Below, piece by piece: positions 1 through 10,512 of a stretch of DNA of 64,000 bases. The number at the start of each line of letters is the position of its first letter. Position 1 is the first letter of the stretch. Below the pieces are notes generated by a model. That model ran no database searches. It saw only the letters and a list, made by a program, of their open reading frames with translations, and was not told the DNA's origin. The DNA lies in assembly GCA_014706295.1 (NCBI GenBank), contig JACSVZ010000004.1, positions 5,696,965 to 5,760,964 on the forward strand, read 5' to 3'. This DNA comes from Lycocorax pyrrhopterus obiensis (Eukaryota; Chordata; Aves; Passeriformes; Paradisaeidae). The translations under genes were made by a program, and so were the position numbers.

Positions 1-491
1 ACTCAGGCTCCTTGTCTCCCTCTTGGAATTCCTCTTGCCACGAGCCATGTTTCCTGCCTCTGGAAGGTGCTCCATGTCTCTGCATGTTCAGCGGCACCTC
101 CAGACGGCTTTGGGATATGCAAATTCTTCTCTCTGGGGAATGGTTCACTCTGAGGATTTAACCTGTGGACCTGTGCCAGCAGTTCTCATCTCCAAATACG
201 TGGATTGAGGATCTGAATAGGGATTTAACTTCCTACCAATAGAACATAATGAAACATGCCTTTGGTTAAAAAAATGCTGGCAATTTGCAGGATGGAGATG
301 AGTTCCAGGTCCTCATTCTTATTCAAAGCTTGTGGCCAGACTCATCTCTCTGTTGAAGAAATGGGTAAAACTCACGTGGAGGCAGCCAGGAGGTTGCATT
401 TGAGCTTCAGGTCTGAATAGGAATAATGAATAAAACAATGTCAGTTGACTCTGCTATGTCCTAATTATGTTCTGAGACATCCCCTTGCCCC

Positions 492-907
492 TCAGAGAGC
501 TGTGGAGGTGATGTTCTGTCTGTCAGACTGCAGGTAAGATTCGCCAGGTTGTCTTTTGGGGCAGTTGATACCAGCAGGTTCTGTGATAGAGTTGATATCT
601 TGCTGTGTATCTTGCTGCTTCAGCTTCAAGATCACAAATTCGTGTGAGCTGGGATGCTCAGAATGGAGGTACGAGACCTCCAGCATATCCACAGATGTAC
701 TGGAGGATGTATTGTTCTGACCAGTGCTTAGCTGGAAAACTGTGGTGTGAATAGAAACTGTGTTGGTGAGGGCTGTGCTCTGCAGGTGAGGCTCTGATTT
801 CTTTTGGAGACACAAGAACTCAAAGAGCCGTAAAGGTCTGTCAAATGAGTGTCCTGCACTTGCCCAGGTGTCACACTGCGTTAAAATGGGATAGCTTCGG
901 GCGGTCC
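492..907 (-). CDS. Weak candidate terminal exon, minus strand
   Basis: After a short pyrimidine-tract acceptor (ACTCCCCCAG) the minus strand stays open for 137 codons to a TGA at 492-494. The peptide is Ser/Thr/Gln-rich, with stretches such as NNTSSSTSVDMLEVSYLH and FVILKLKQQDTQQD, and ends NITSTAL. There is no membrane segment and no motif I can name. The same DNA read on the plus strand holds two short splice-bounded segments (498-533 and 732-785), so at most one reading can be right. It is the longest candidate exon in the window, but open length alone is weak evidence. Confidence 0.17.
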
Positions 908-2092
908 CTGGGGGAGTTGTTGGGTGTTAGCGTTACACGCTGCCCTTCGCTGTGCTCCAGTTCTATGTGGCTTCTGCTCCATCAGCAAGCAAAGGCTTCC
1001 TCTCTGCTTTTTCGTTTGTCTCATACAAACATACATATAAATCCATAGATGTATTTTTTGTGCATGCATCATAATAATACAAAGCAGATTGTAAATAGTT
1101 TTGTAATACTTTGAAATAATTTCAAGTAATTTGGAAATCCTTTGGACAGAAGTGACTCTTGCCATTATCACTATATTTGATGTATGTCTTGTAAGTCTTG
1201 TATGAAGAGAATACATTGTTGAAGTAACCACCTGAGGCAAGGACACAAATCTTTACATTCCATATTTTTTCTCCCAATCTGGTTCTAATTGCAGCACCCT
1301 AATCTGGGAGGGAGTGAGGTGTCCCACTGAACAGCACCAGTACCTTTAGATTTCCCCCTCGAGGTCAGGCTGTGTTTTTGGAGGAGAGCTGTCAAGGCTT
1401 TGGTAGGATGACATTTAGCTCCTGTGTCACCATCACAATATTGCAGCTGTTCCTGTTAGGAACTCCTGGATGCTTGTTTAGATGCTGAAGGCAATGCATT
1501 AGGAACTGATGGTGAGTGATTATTATCCAATCAGTTCCTGATGCAGTATCTGCGACATCAAAAACTCTGCAGTGGTTTTGGTTACCATTTTTTAATTTTA
1601 AACTTCAAATGTGGAGGCTTAACAAGGTCAGTGTACTAGGAAGAAAAAAAACCCATCTTAATTGCACCACTCATTTTTTTAAGGAAATTTATACCTTTTA
1701 TCTAAGAAATACTAAGAATAAATATTACCAAGAGTCACTCTAGGTAGCACTGCTGGAGAGCATTATACATCTTGCGCAAGTTTTACTTTTTAATTATTCA
1801 AACCTGTTGTTTGTTGGTTGAATAGTTGAACACAAATTAGTCAGCAAGTGTGTTCTGCTTCTCAAAAAGGCAGGAAATGATGTAGGCCTGCAGCAGGGCG
1901 AGTCTGCAAATTCACTGTGTGTGAGTTGTGAAAGTCAGGAGAAACTCTGCCCCTGTGCCAGCGTGGGTGGGCTTTCTGTATGCAGCACTTTGGCAGTGAG
2001 AACTACAGACCTAATGTTGCTGCTCCATTTCTCACACTTGTGCTGGATCTAGAGAAAATACTACACTGGAAAGGAATAATCTGGTTCCAGAC

Positions 2093-2311
2093 CTGAGTCT
2101 CGATAGCCTTCTGTGTCCTCTGGGTGGGTGTGTGCCAGGGATGTCTGTCCATTTGCTGTAGGTCTGGGTGTACTGAGAGCAAATTGCACACCCTGCATAA
2201 GCAGCATATGGTCATCACAGCCCTCAGACATCAGGATTTCTGCTTTCGCCCGCTTCTGTTTGAAAGTCAATGATTTTGGAGACAGTTGGGGTTTGTATTT
2301 CTGGCTCAGGC
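2093..2311 (-). CDS. Weak candidate exon, minus strand
   Basis: A 219-base open minus-strand segment follows a good acceptor (GATTTCTTTTTAG). It can end at a donor AG followed by GTCTGG, or run to a TAG stop at about 2061. The peptide starts LSQKYKPQLSPKSLTFKQKR, which is basic, and later contains AEILMSEGCDD. Joined to 3136-3266 and 492-907, the phases agree at both junctions; that has roughly a one in nine chance of happening by accident. I recognise no domain. The donor is weak and no independent evidence of transcription is visible. Confidence 0.17.
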
Positions 2312-3135
2312 CTAAAAAGAAATCATCTGAAATGTGTCTGACTGACTGATTTAATGGAGCTGCTCTTCCCACAGAGGTGCCCTGGTTGTATTTAACTGGT
2401 AACTTGTTTTGTTACTGCTTTCATGGTGCACATGGTCTGTCCTAAAATACTCTGCAATCTGTGTCCTACAGATATTTTCATTAACCTCAGCTTTGGGTAT
2501 GGAAGACAGATGCTTCCAGTGGACAGGGGAGTGTCAGGTGACATGTGGTGACTAATGAGAATGATAACCAAATCCATATAAATGTCCTGCACAAGCTACA
2601 CTTTTACATCGGGGTACTTCTGTTAGCAGCTCCTGAGGCAGCAATGGTGTCCCTTCACCAGGGCTGGTTCAAACAGGGAATTTTATCTCAGAAAAATTTT
2701 CTTCTAAAACTCTGCAGGACTAAAAAGAACTCAGGTCATACCTGGTCTTCTTGAGCACCAACTTCTGTACCTCAGAGTGAGCCATCTTTTAGCAGGCTCC
2801 TTTGATCCCTAGTGTAAAACAGGAATATTTTTTGGCAGGCTACAGGTGCTCCCTGGAATCTCACACATAAATAGAACTTAGGGATGTATCTCTAAGGATT
2901 GGCCATCTGGAGCTTTCAGCCACAAAACTGTAGTGTAATAAATATAACTATTTTATGTGCTCTGGCTATATGAAATATTTCTTTCTGCTACGTATCCATA
3001 GGCTGACTAAAGCCATCTAATGTTAATGGGAATCTTGTATTGATTTCTGCATCTTTGTATTCTTCCTCTTGAGCAGGGGAACTTCAACTGTAGAAAAGTT
3101 ACAAGAATCCTGACTGGTTTGAGTTGGGACATTAC

Positions 3136-3266
3136 CAAGGTCATAAACATGGGAAAAATGGATTGCAATTGTTTTGGGTAATGGAAAACTCAGCGTAGAG
3201 GGTGGTTCTGGTGGAACTACAGTCTTTGGACTTGTGAAAAGTCTGGACACAGAACTTTGTGTATCT
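3136..3266 (-). CDS. Weak candidate exon, minus strand
   Basis: An open minus-strand segment follows a T-run acceptor ending in TTTTAAG near 3269 and can end at a modest donor (CTTG followed by GTAATG). The peptide contains PKTVVPPEPPSTLSF and ends HFSHVYDLG. The open frame continues past that donor to a stop at about 3023. Its phase at the 5' side does not fit a direct join to 4130-4264 through the T-run acceptor; a weaker acceptor ending AAAG before ACTGTAG would fit. The donor phase does fit the segment at 2093-2311. The product is unknown and both splice sites are below average, so this may be chance. Confidence 0.15.
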
Positions 3267-4129
3267 TAAAAAAAATTGCAGATGCAAAGAATTAAACACA
3301 GAAAAGTCATTGTCAGCCCTACAGTTCAGGGCTAGACCAGTGGCTTCAGGAGATATCTTGACAAGTAACAGTTTCAGGGTGGTTGAAATGAGATGTGAAT
3401 TCAGAACAAGCTGTGAACACAGTTAATGCAGAGATTGTTCTGCTGCTGCAGGATGCTGCACCAGGGAAGCTGGGAAAGGCAGGAGGTAGCAAGGCAAAGC
3501 CTGGAGGTCAGTGTATGGTCTGGATAAGACCATGAGGTTCATCATGTGTGCGTGGCGTGTTTGGGTTTGGTGCACTGCAGAAGTGTCTCTTGGGTCTGTA
3601 ATTAAGGTGCCACGCAGGTCTGCTAATCCATTAGAGCAAAGAAATTGCTGTGTTTAGCATAATCCCACCTACAACTGTGAGAGAGTTATTAACTGCTCAC
3701 AGTTGCCAGCTGAGATTAAGCCAACTCACAGCCATCCAGGTTAGGCCTGCAAGTGGGTTCATGTCAGCTAAATTTCTTCCCTGAATGTCCTACACAGGAA
3801 AAAATGGCATAATTCCACAGACAACACCTGGTGCTGTGGATATCTGTCATTAAAACATTTAGGTTCTCTCTGCATCTTCTCTGAGAGAGCTATTATTAAG
3901 CAACTTGCTGAACAAACCTGGTTTATTTGGTGATTTTTGGCATGCTCCAGTCTGGGTGTAAACTGATAAAGCAGACTTGTTCTTTCTGGTTCAGCTTATT
4001 TGGCTTCTCTTGTATAATAAGGAATACAATAAAATACACATTCAAGGGAGCTCTCTGACTTCTGAACAAAAACCACTTATGTAAAGCACCTAAAAATGAT
4101 GTGCCTGTTTCTTCAGCTCCTTCACTTAC

Positions 4130-4264
4130 CTCTTTTACTGCTCCTGGAACTCTGCTGAGCAGCGCCCTCAAGCCAGGGTAGCACACCTGCGTAGGGAGCT
4201 CTAACCAAAGCTTGCTTTCCTGTTGGGCAGTAAATCTCATATGTTTAGGGATAAAGTGCCAGAA
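4130..4264 (-). CDS. Candidate internal coding exon, unknown gene
   Basis: On the minus strand this 135-base segment has a textbook acceptor (a long T/C-rich tract ending TTGTTTGCAG) and a textbook donor (GAG followed by GTAAGT). It encodes exactly 45 codons in one frame; the other two frames contain stops. The peptide begins FWHFIPKHMRFTAQQE, has a middle LWLELPTQVCYPG and ends RVPGAVKE. It starts and ends on codon boundaries, which matches the phase of the upstream candidate at 4665-4815. This site pair is the best I see in the window. I do not recognise the protein. A terminal or further downstream exon is not settled; weaker in-phase possibilities lie at 3136-3266, 2093-2311 and 492-907. 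Confidence 0.33.
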
Positions 4265-4664
4265 CTGCAAACAAGAAAAGAATCAAAAAAGTTGGAGGTA
4301 CTGGAGACATTTGGTAAAATTAGAAGAAAAGCAGGTACTGAGAGACGGTTGTGGAGAAAAGCCGTACGAAAGTTTTCTGGAGGATGAAGTGAAACATCGA
4401 GTTGTTTCCTAGAGCTGTTTACCTGCAGGACACGATAACAAGATCCTTCCCTGTGTGTTTCATCATGGTTTGCTGCAACAGCAGCACACTGAAGCCAGGA
4501 GAACCAACTGTTCATTCCCTGCAGAAAGCCTCTGGCTGCTGGAGGGGCAGCTGTGGGCCCACAGGCAATTCCAGGGAAATCCTTGCCCTGCCCGAGCCCT
4601 CCAGCAAACAACAGGGCGTGTGCTTGGGTCAGGGGTTTGTGCAAGGTCGAGCTGCTTTCCTTAC

Positions 4665-4815
4665 CTTGCCCACTAAAGCCATGAGGCCACAGAGCACAGC
4701 CTGGGCCATCACTGATGGGGAGCTGTTGGATTTTCTCTGGGATAAATTCCCAGCAGCCTTGCAGTGTACCGGCAGGGGAGCCACTCGGAAAATCCTCAGG
4801 AACACCGAGCTTCCA
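4665..4815 (-). CDS. Candidate internal coding exon, unknown gene
   Basis: On the minus strand this 151-base segment follows a strong acceptor (a pyrimidine-rich stretch ending in TTTGTTCCAG) and ends at a good donor (GGCAAG followed by GTAAGG). It reads as one leftover base plus 50 open codons and ends on a codon boundary. The peptide starts GSSVFLRIFRVAP and ends VLCGLMALVGK, so it is basic, then Ser/Asn-rich, then hydrophobic. A second frame is also open, but it cannot continue into the next candidate exon (4130-4264), which is open in only one frame. The intron between them is 400 bases. I recognise no domain or family. Long open frames also exist on the plus strand here, so low stop density from local GC content could explain the reading frame. 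A chance pair of good splice sites is a serious alternative. Confidence 0.3.
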
Positions 4816-6539
4816 CTGGAACAAACCAGAGGCAGGCCTGGCAGGTGGTCTGATTATGTTTGCTCAGCCAGTTCCACAGTATTTGCCAGACAAAAGAAGG
4901 CATCAGGTGGTACAGAAAGTCCCAAACAAAGCTCCAGATGAACAGCCATGACCAGATTTTCTCATCTGTTGCAGATCTGGGAAGGTGGAGGGAAAGGAGA
5001 AGGCACAAGGAGCAGGAGACGCATCATTTCTGTTGGTTCTTGTGTGGCAGGCTACTAAACGCCGCACTGGGGAGAATTCTGATTTCTCTGTTTCTTTTGT
5101 AGTGCTTCAGTTGTTTTCCATTGGTGACAAAAGAGTCACAACCGTGTGGGTCAATTCCTGTAGCTGCTCTTCTTGTCCAGTGGTTTTTGGCCAGCGGCCT
5201 TTCCTTGCTGCCATTCCTGCATGCAGTGCTGGCTATCAAGAAAATACCATTTTGGCACAGCACTGAAAGCAGAGTCAGTTTGCTGTGGGTGGAGGATGGC
5301 TCCTAGATTGGGAGTTTTTCAAATTTAGGCCTCCAAATGTATGATTGTGGAACTTCTGTGGAAGCAAAGGCTCCAAAGGAGTAGGAGGAGACCATTTCTA
5401 GACAGGAATTTAGACAAGCCCTACAACAACATGGCAAATAGATATAGATTCATAGTACAGAAGTCTCTGCACAGGTTAGATGTTTTTCCAAGGATAAATA
5501 CCCATTCTCTGCCTCATAGCTCCCCTGTGAGTGAGAAGGTGCTCCAAGTTCCTGAAAGGCTGGACTATCCTTTCCCTTATCTCTGGTGCATGAAAGCCTT
5601 ATGGTAAAAGAATGTTTATCTTGCTCTAACACATGTAATCTGTAACTTAAACTCAATCTCACGCTGCAAAGGGACAGAGGGGACAGAGCAATTGCACCCA
5701 GGCAGCCTCAGCCCTGGCAGTTCAATTTTTCATTGCTTGACTCTTCAGCTCTTCAGCTTTGATGATCTCATGGCACAGCTTTTTTCTTTTTTTTATATAT
5801 TTTATTTTACCTGGATGTAATAAGATTATGGAATGAGTGCAGGACCAGTTCAAAGAGAATTTAGAGCTTCCAGCTCAAAGATCAAACTGTGAATCTTCAA
5901 TATTTTTTTTGTATTGTAATTTGCAGTGAAAATGTTTAATGTAAAGTTCAGACACAATGAAGGTTTGCTTACATTTGGAGCTGGATAAATAGAAGGTGGT
6001 GCTCCAGCTCTACATGTTGCTAAAAGTAAAGATTCAGACTTTTTATTTTTAAAAAAAACCACAGTAATTAAGAGATAGTCAATGTTTGAAGCTTGGGCAG
6101 CTCACCAAGAAAAGAGGTCTCCATTCACTGGTGACTTGCTGCAGCTGCAGATTTGTGTTACCAGTTTGCACACTTTCCTTACTGGTGGAAAATGTTTAAG
6201 AATTTTCTTTCTCTTCTGCAAAAAGGAGGGTTTTTTAGTCTGTGCTATTTAATTTTCCACTATTGCAGCATGATGGGTTCCAACTAGTTCTCTAGATTTA
6301 GTGCTAATTTGTATGCCTTGTTTAAAAAGATTTGCTCGTAAATAGGGAGATGGAAAGAAGTCATTAGAGGAAGGATGAAAGGCTTCTGGAATAATCCCAT
6401 GGAAGATAATGCAAAAACTTGTCTTGATTTCACTGAGGCAGGATTTTATCCAGCAAATAGTAAGTGCACATTATTGTCACTGGTGTAATTACTACAGTAT
6501 TTTGATGAAATCTTGAAACTTGCCAAAAAAATGGTTTTT

Positions 6540-6559
6540 CTCTTATTTTCTCTTATTTT
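6540..6559 (+). repeat. 10-bp tandem duplication
   Basis: CTCTTATTTT occurs twice in direct tandem. Confidence 0.9.
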
Positions 6560-7254
6560 GGTTAATGCAATGGCAGCATTCTGAAGGTAGAGGTGTGAAA
6601 GGTAATTCTGGCAGGATGACAAGAGAAGAAGTATTTAAAATGATGTCAGAAACTTAAAGCATACAAGATGAACCAAAAGAGCCTCTTAACCAGAACAGTC
6701 ATAAGAAGAAAATAATATAAAATAATCAAGGGATTAAAATTAGAGATTAGCCTGGAGTGTTTCTAGCATTGATTTGAGTCAGTGCTTGGAATGAAGCTTT
6801 TCTTTCTTTCTCAGGGCTGGATTTGCCAACTTCTTTTCAGGGCATTTTTTATCAATCTAAATGGAGGGACAGGTTCCATCTTACTCATCAACAGCAGTTT
6901 GGGAAATGTGTGGCACTCTGTTGATGTCTCTGCAGGGCTTGGGCTGGCTGAATAATTGAAGGGGATTTAAAATATTTGAGTGGAATAGTCAGATAAGTTT
7001 TAAAAAATCATACAAGTTACTGATGTTTTTATTGCACAGCATTTTATGACTTCTTAAAGCAGTGAAGACTCAGCAGACAAGAACAAGTTTGCTCAATCAA
7101 AACAAGGATAAATTGTAAGGGTCTGATTGGGGACAATGCATTTGTTCCAACTGCAGTTTTGCCTCAAGTCCAGAACTAATACATAAAGCTTATGTTGAAA
7201 CAATCTTGGTATTGAAATGAGTGGGGCTTTGCCCTTGTTTGCAGTTATTCTGGG

Positions 7255-7420
7255 ATGTCACCACAGGTTTTATTTGCAGATGCTGACAAGTCAATTGTAC
7301 CCCCATGCACAATTATCAGCCGTAATCATGGCATTGCAAATGCTTGCCCTCATCATTTGTCAATTAACACTTGTTTGAGAAGAACAGATTAAATTCATAG
7401 CCTTATTTCAGTCTCTATGT
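7255..7420. promoter_or_regulatory. Enhancer-like block
   Basis: Clustered candidate sites: GCTGACAAGTCAATTG (TGACA-type MEIS half site beside CAATTG), GGCATTGCAAATGC (C/EBP- or POU-like), and CATTTGTCAATTAAC. No repeat and no plausible gene overlaps it. It is a motif-based call only. Confidence 0.2.
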
Positions 7421-9700
7421 ACATTCCAATCTAGGATAAAGGTGGTAACTCTTCTGAAAGAATAGTGGTTTGCTGGCAAGTGCTGGAAACTGGGAAACTG
7501 GGAACGTAGCGAGGGTGTGCAGGCTAAGGATATATTTCTTGTAAACAGGGAGAACAGAGGAGATGTAAAATGAGGAAGTAATCAAAAAGTGTGGAAATCA
7601 CTGATCCTTTACAGTAAGGGGTGGAGCACAGCTGCTGGGTTTTGTGGAGTTTTGTAATGAGAGCCCAAACCCTTCCAAGAGCACTGTTGTGCTCTTGTCT
7701 GTTGTTGTACCCAAGTAGAATTAGGTTTCTGTGCCTCCCCCTGGAATAACGCTCCTGCACTGGCAAACACCCACGTCTTCTCTGCTGCTCCCTTGCCCTG
7801 CAGCTGCTGGCAAAGCAGCAACCCTGAGGAAGAGGCAGCTTGGCTTCCCCTGTGCCCACAGGAGCTGAGACACAGCCTGAGTGGTAGCTTTTCATCCCAG
7901 GGAGATATTTAACTTCTCAGCAGGAAGCAAGTGGATATGAGGGCTCTTCAAAGGAACAAGTGGTGTCTGAGAGTCCTCCAGCAGAGCATTAACTGAGAAG
8001 ATCGAGGTCTTTCACTTGTAGCTTGATAAAATCATAATCCTGCTTCCTCTGTCATTTTGCACAAAAAGCTCAGCATCACCACCGATGTCCTTTCACGCCA
8101 AATTGTCCTTCTAGCCAAAATATATGTAAGTGTTGTTCAGATGGAGTGAGGTTTCTGGAGTGTGTAGGCACAGGTTCTGGTGCAGTGATGGGAGCTCAAG
8201 TGGGAATGCACTTCTGAGCAGGTCAATGCCTGGATGTTTCAGGAACAAACATCTTTCTGAGCCCTGATAAATATTTGTCCAATTCATTTGTTCAGTGGCA
8301 TTGAAGCAGGATGAGCTAAAATGTCACAAATATCAGTTCTAGGAACATTTTTAATGACAAAAAGAAAAGTTAGCTTATTCTTTTCATGAAGGCCTGCATT
8401 GCTGGGTATTGTCTTCTTTCAAAGTGACTTATTCTTGCTTCCACCATGTCCAGAGCTTGATAGGAGAATGTTCATCAGCCAAACAGCTCTTCAAAGCATC
8501 CTCACTTCAAAAAAGCTGCACACATCCAGCACTGCATGAACTGATCACCCATAAAACCCAGTTGTGATTCAGCTCAGTTAACAGTAGGTGTAGCCTAGTA
8601 ATGGAATACTAAGCCCTCATAGTTGAAAAACAGCCTATAATAACTTTGTCCTTTAGTATTTTTCCAGTGTCCAGCTGGTTAATTTATGTGGGTTTTTTGC
8701 TTTTGTTTTCAATTTTTGACTCATGAAAATTATTAAGTAAAAAGCTTGCAGTCAGCTCCATGCTACTTAGGCAATTTGGATGGAATTCAGCTCAACTCAG
8801 CAGAGGTGCAGAGGCTGAAGAAGTGTATAGTTTATAATTACTGTGCATGAAGATGCCAGATTGTAGAATCTCTACAGGTAATTGTGAGATTGCTATAAAG
8901 ACATCACACTTGCCTGCAGAGATTTCCCAGTCTGCGACTTCTATCCAGGTTGAAGAAGAGAGAGGAGTGTTTCCTTTCTGCTGTTCCGTGTAATATTATA
9001 AACTGAATTTTGAGCAAGATGTTGAAGAATGTTCTGTTGTTGAAAGATCATATATAACTCAAGAAAACTAGATAATAGTATTGATAATTTCAATATTGTT
9101 TGGATCTGACACTCTGCATTCCCAGTGGAACCCTGGCCTCCAAAGGTTGCATTTTGGATGCCTCACTATCAGCTGGGACTGAGAACAGCACCTCTCCTCT
9201 AAATTTCTGTGATCAGGAACTTCTTGCGCCTGATTCTACTGCTTTTGTTTGGTCTCTACTGGAACAACCCTAATTTTCCCCTTCTCAACACACATTCTAT
9301 TTGTAATCAAGTGGCAATGATTCTTTTTCTATAACCTCTCTCTGTCCCTTTTTTTGTCTAATTGTTGGTGTTGGGAAAGAAAGGAGAGAAAATTCGAGTG
9401 TCCTCTAGTTGCCATCTCCATCTCTTTGGCTGCAGCCACGAGGAGTTTTTCTGGTATAAATCTTTCTCCTTCAGTCCATGTAATTCTCACCTCATTTATG
9501 ACTCTCCCACTTGTTATGTCTTGTTGTGCATTTTTACATTTAAATTGGGCGTTCTTTGAGGCACAGATGATGAATAGACTTGTACTGTGCAGGGGTTTAA
9601 AAAAGGGAAAGAAATACAAATGAATGAGAGAACTGTGGAGTTTCTAACCTTCTGCTAATTCCAAACAGTAAGCACAGGAAATAAAAAAAGGAAAAAATAC

Positions 9701-9720
9701 CCTACTTTAACCTACTTTAA
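9701..9720 (+). repeat. 10-bp tandem duplication
   Basis: CCTACTTTAA occurs twice in direct tandem. Replication slippage is the usual cause. Confidence 0.9.
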
Positions 9721-10495
9721 TACTCTTTTTGTGAGCAGCAAAGGAGGCTATAAAAGCCTCAGATTAATTTACTCAGTTCTGGTGCAGAGCTTGCATTGTA
9801 AGAGATTTGTTTTTGCCAACGCTAAGTGATCCAAAGAATTTGAAGGATGAGGAACAGATCTTTAGTGTCTTTTGCTGTGAAAAATCTTTAATGTGCTTTA
9901 GAAGGAGACTAAAGACCACTATTTGTTTCCTTGTGTCTTTTGGAAGTGAAAGGATGTTTTGTAGCAAATTCTTGAAAAATCCATGCAAAAAAAGGTCTCC
10001 CTGAGATGTGACTCACAGTGACTGCTTGTACAGTATAAACAAATGAGAAACAGCTTGTGTCCTTGCTAAGGAGATTATCAGGAGAGGTTGAAAAGGTTCT
10101 TTTAGAGAACAACTCATTCTCCCTGTTTTTTGTAATGCTCATGGAACACTAGGGAAGGGGAAATGAACACCCAGAGCCACATTTTCCCCTCACCACACCC
10201 TGCAGCACCAGAGGAATCAGCTCGTATTTAGGAGAAAGAAATTTAGGGTATGGAACATCTCAGTTTCACTGCGACTTTTGTGTGTTTATTGTGCTCAGCC
10301 CATCAGTCACCTCGTCCTGCCCGTGCTGGGCAGGAGCTGCACCATTAATGGAGCTGCATTGCACCTTCTGCACGGTCCCTTTCAGCACAGCAGCACCTCC
10401 CTGCAGCCTTTAACACAGCCAGTAATGATCCTTGTAGAGCGAGCAAATAGATAAATATATGAGGGGAAAACTCTCCTAAATACAGAAGGAAACCT

Positions 10496-10512
10496 TGCTG
10501 CTGCTGCTGCTG
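10496..10512 (+). repeat. (TGC)n short trinucleotide repeat
   Basis: Just under six TGC units, next to further Leu/Ala-type codons in minus-strand open frames that I do not regard as coding. Confidence 0.8.

Noticed and set aside
492..815. Resemblance of the open frame's end to a cytokine-receptor (gp130-like) tail
   Set aside because: Only two short patches look alike (FVILKLKQQ and a YLxxxRQ-type end), spacing differs, and terminal exon structure does not fit. It is treated as chance.
4402..4941. 179-codon plus-strand open frame
   Set aside because: It starts at TTG and is antisense to the better splice-bounded minus-strand segments; the peptide matches nothing known.
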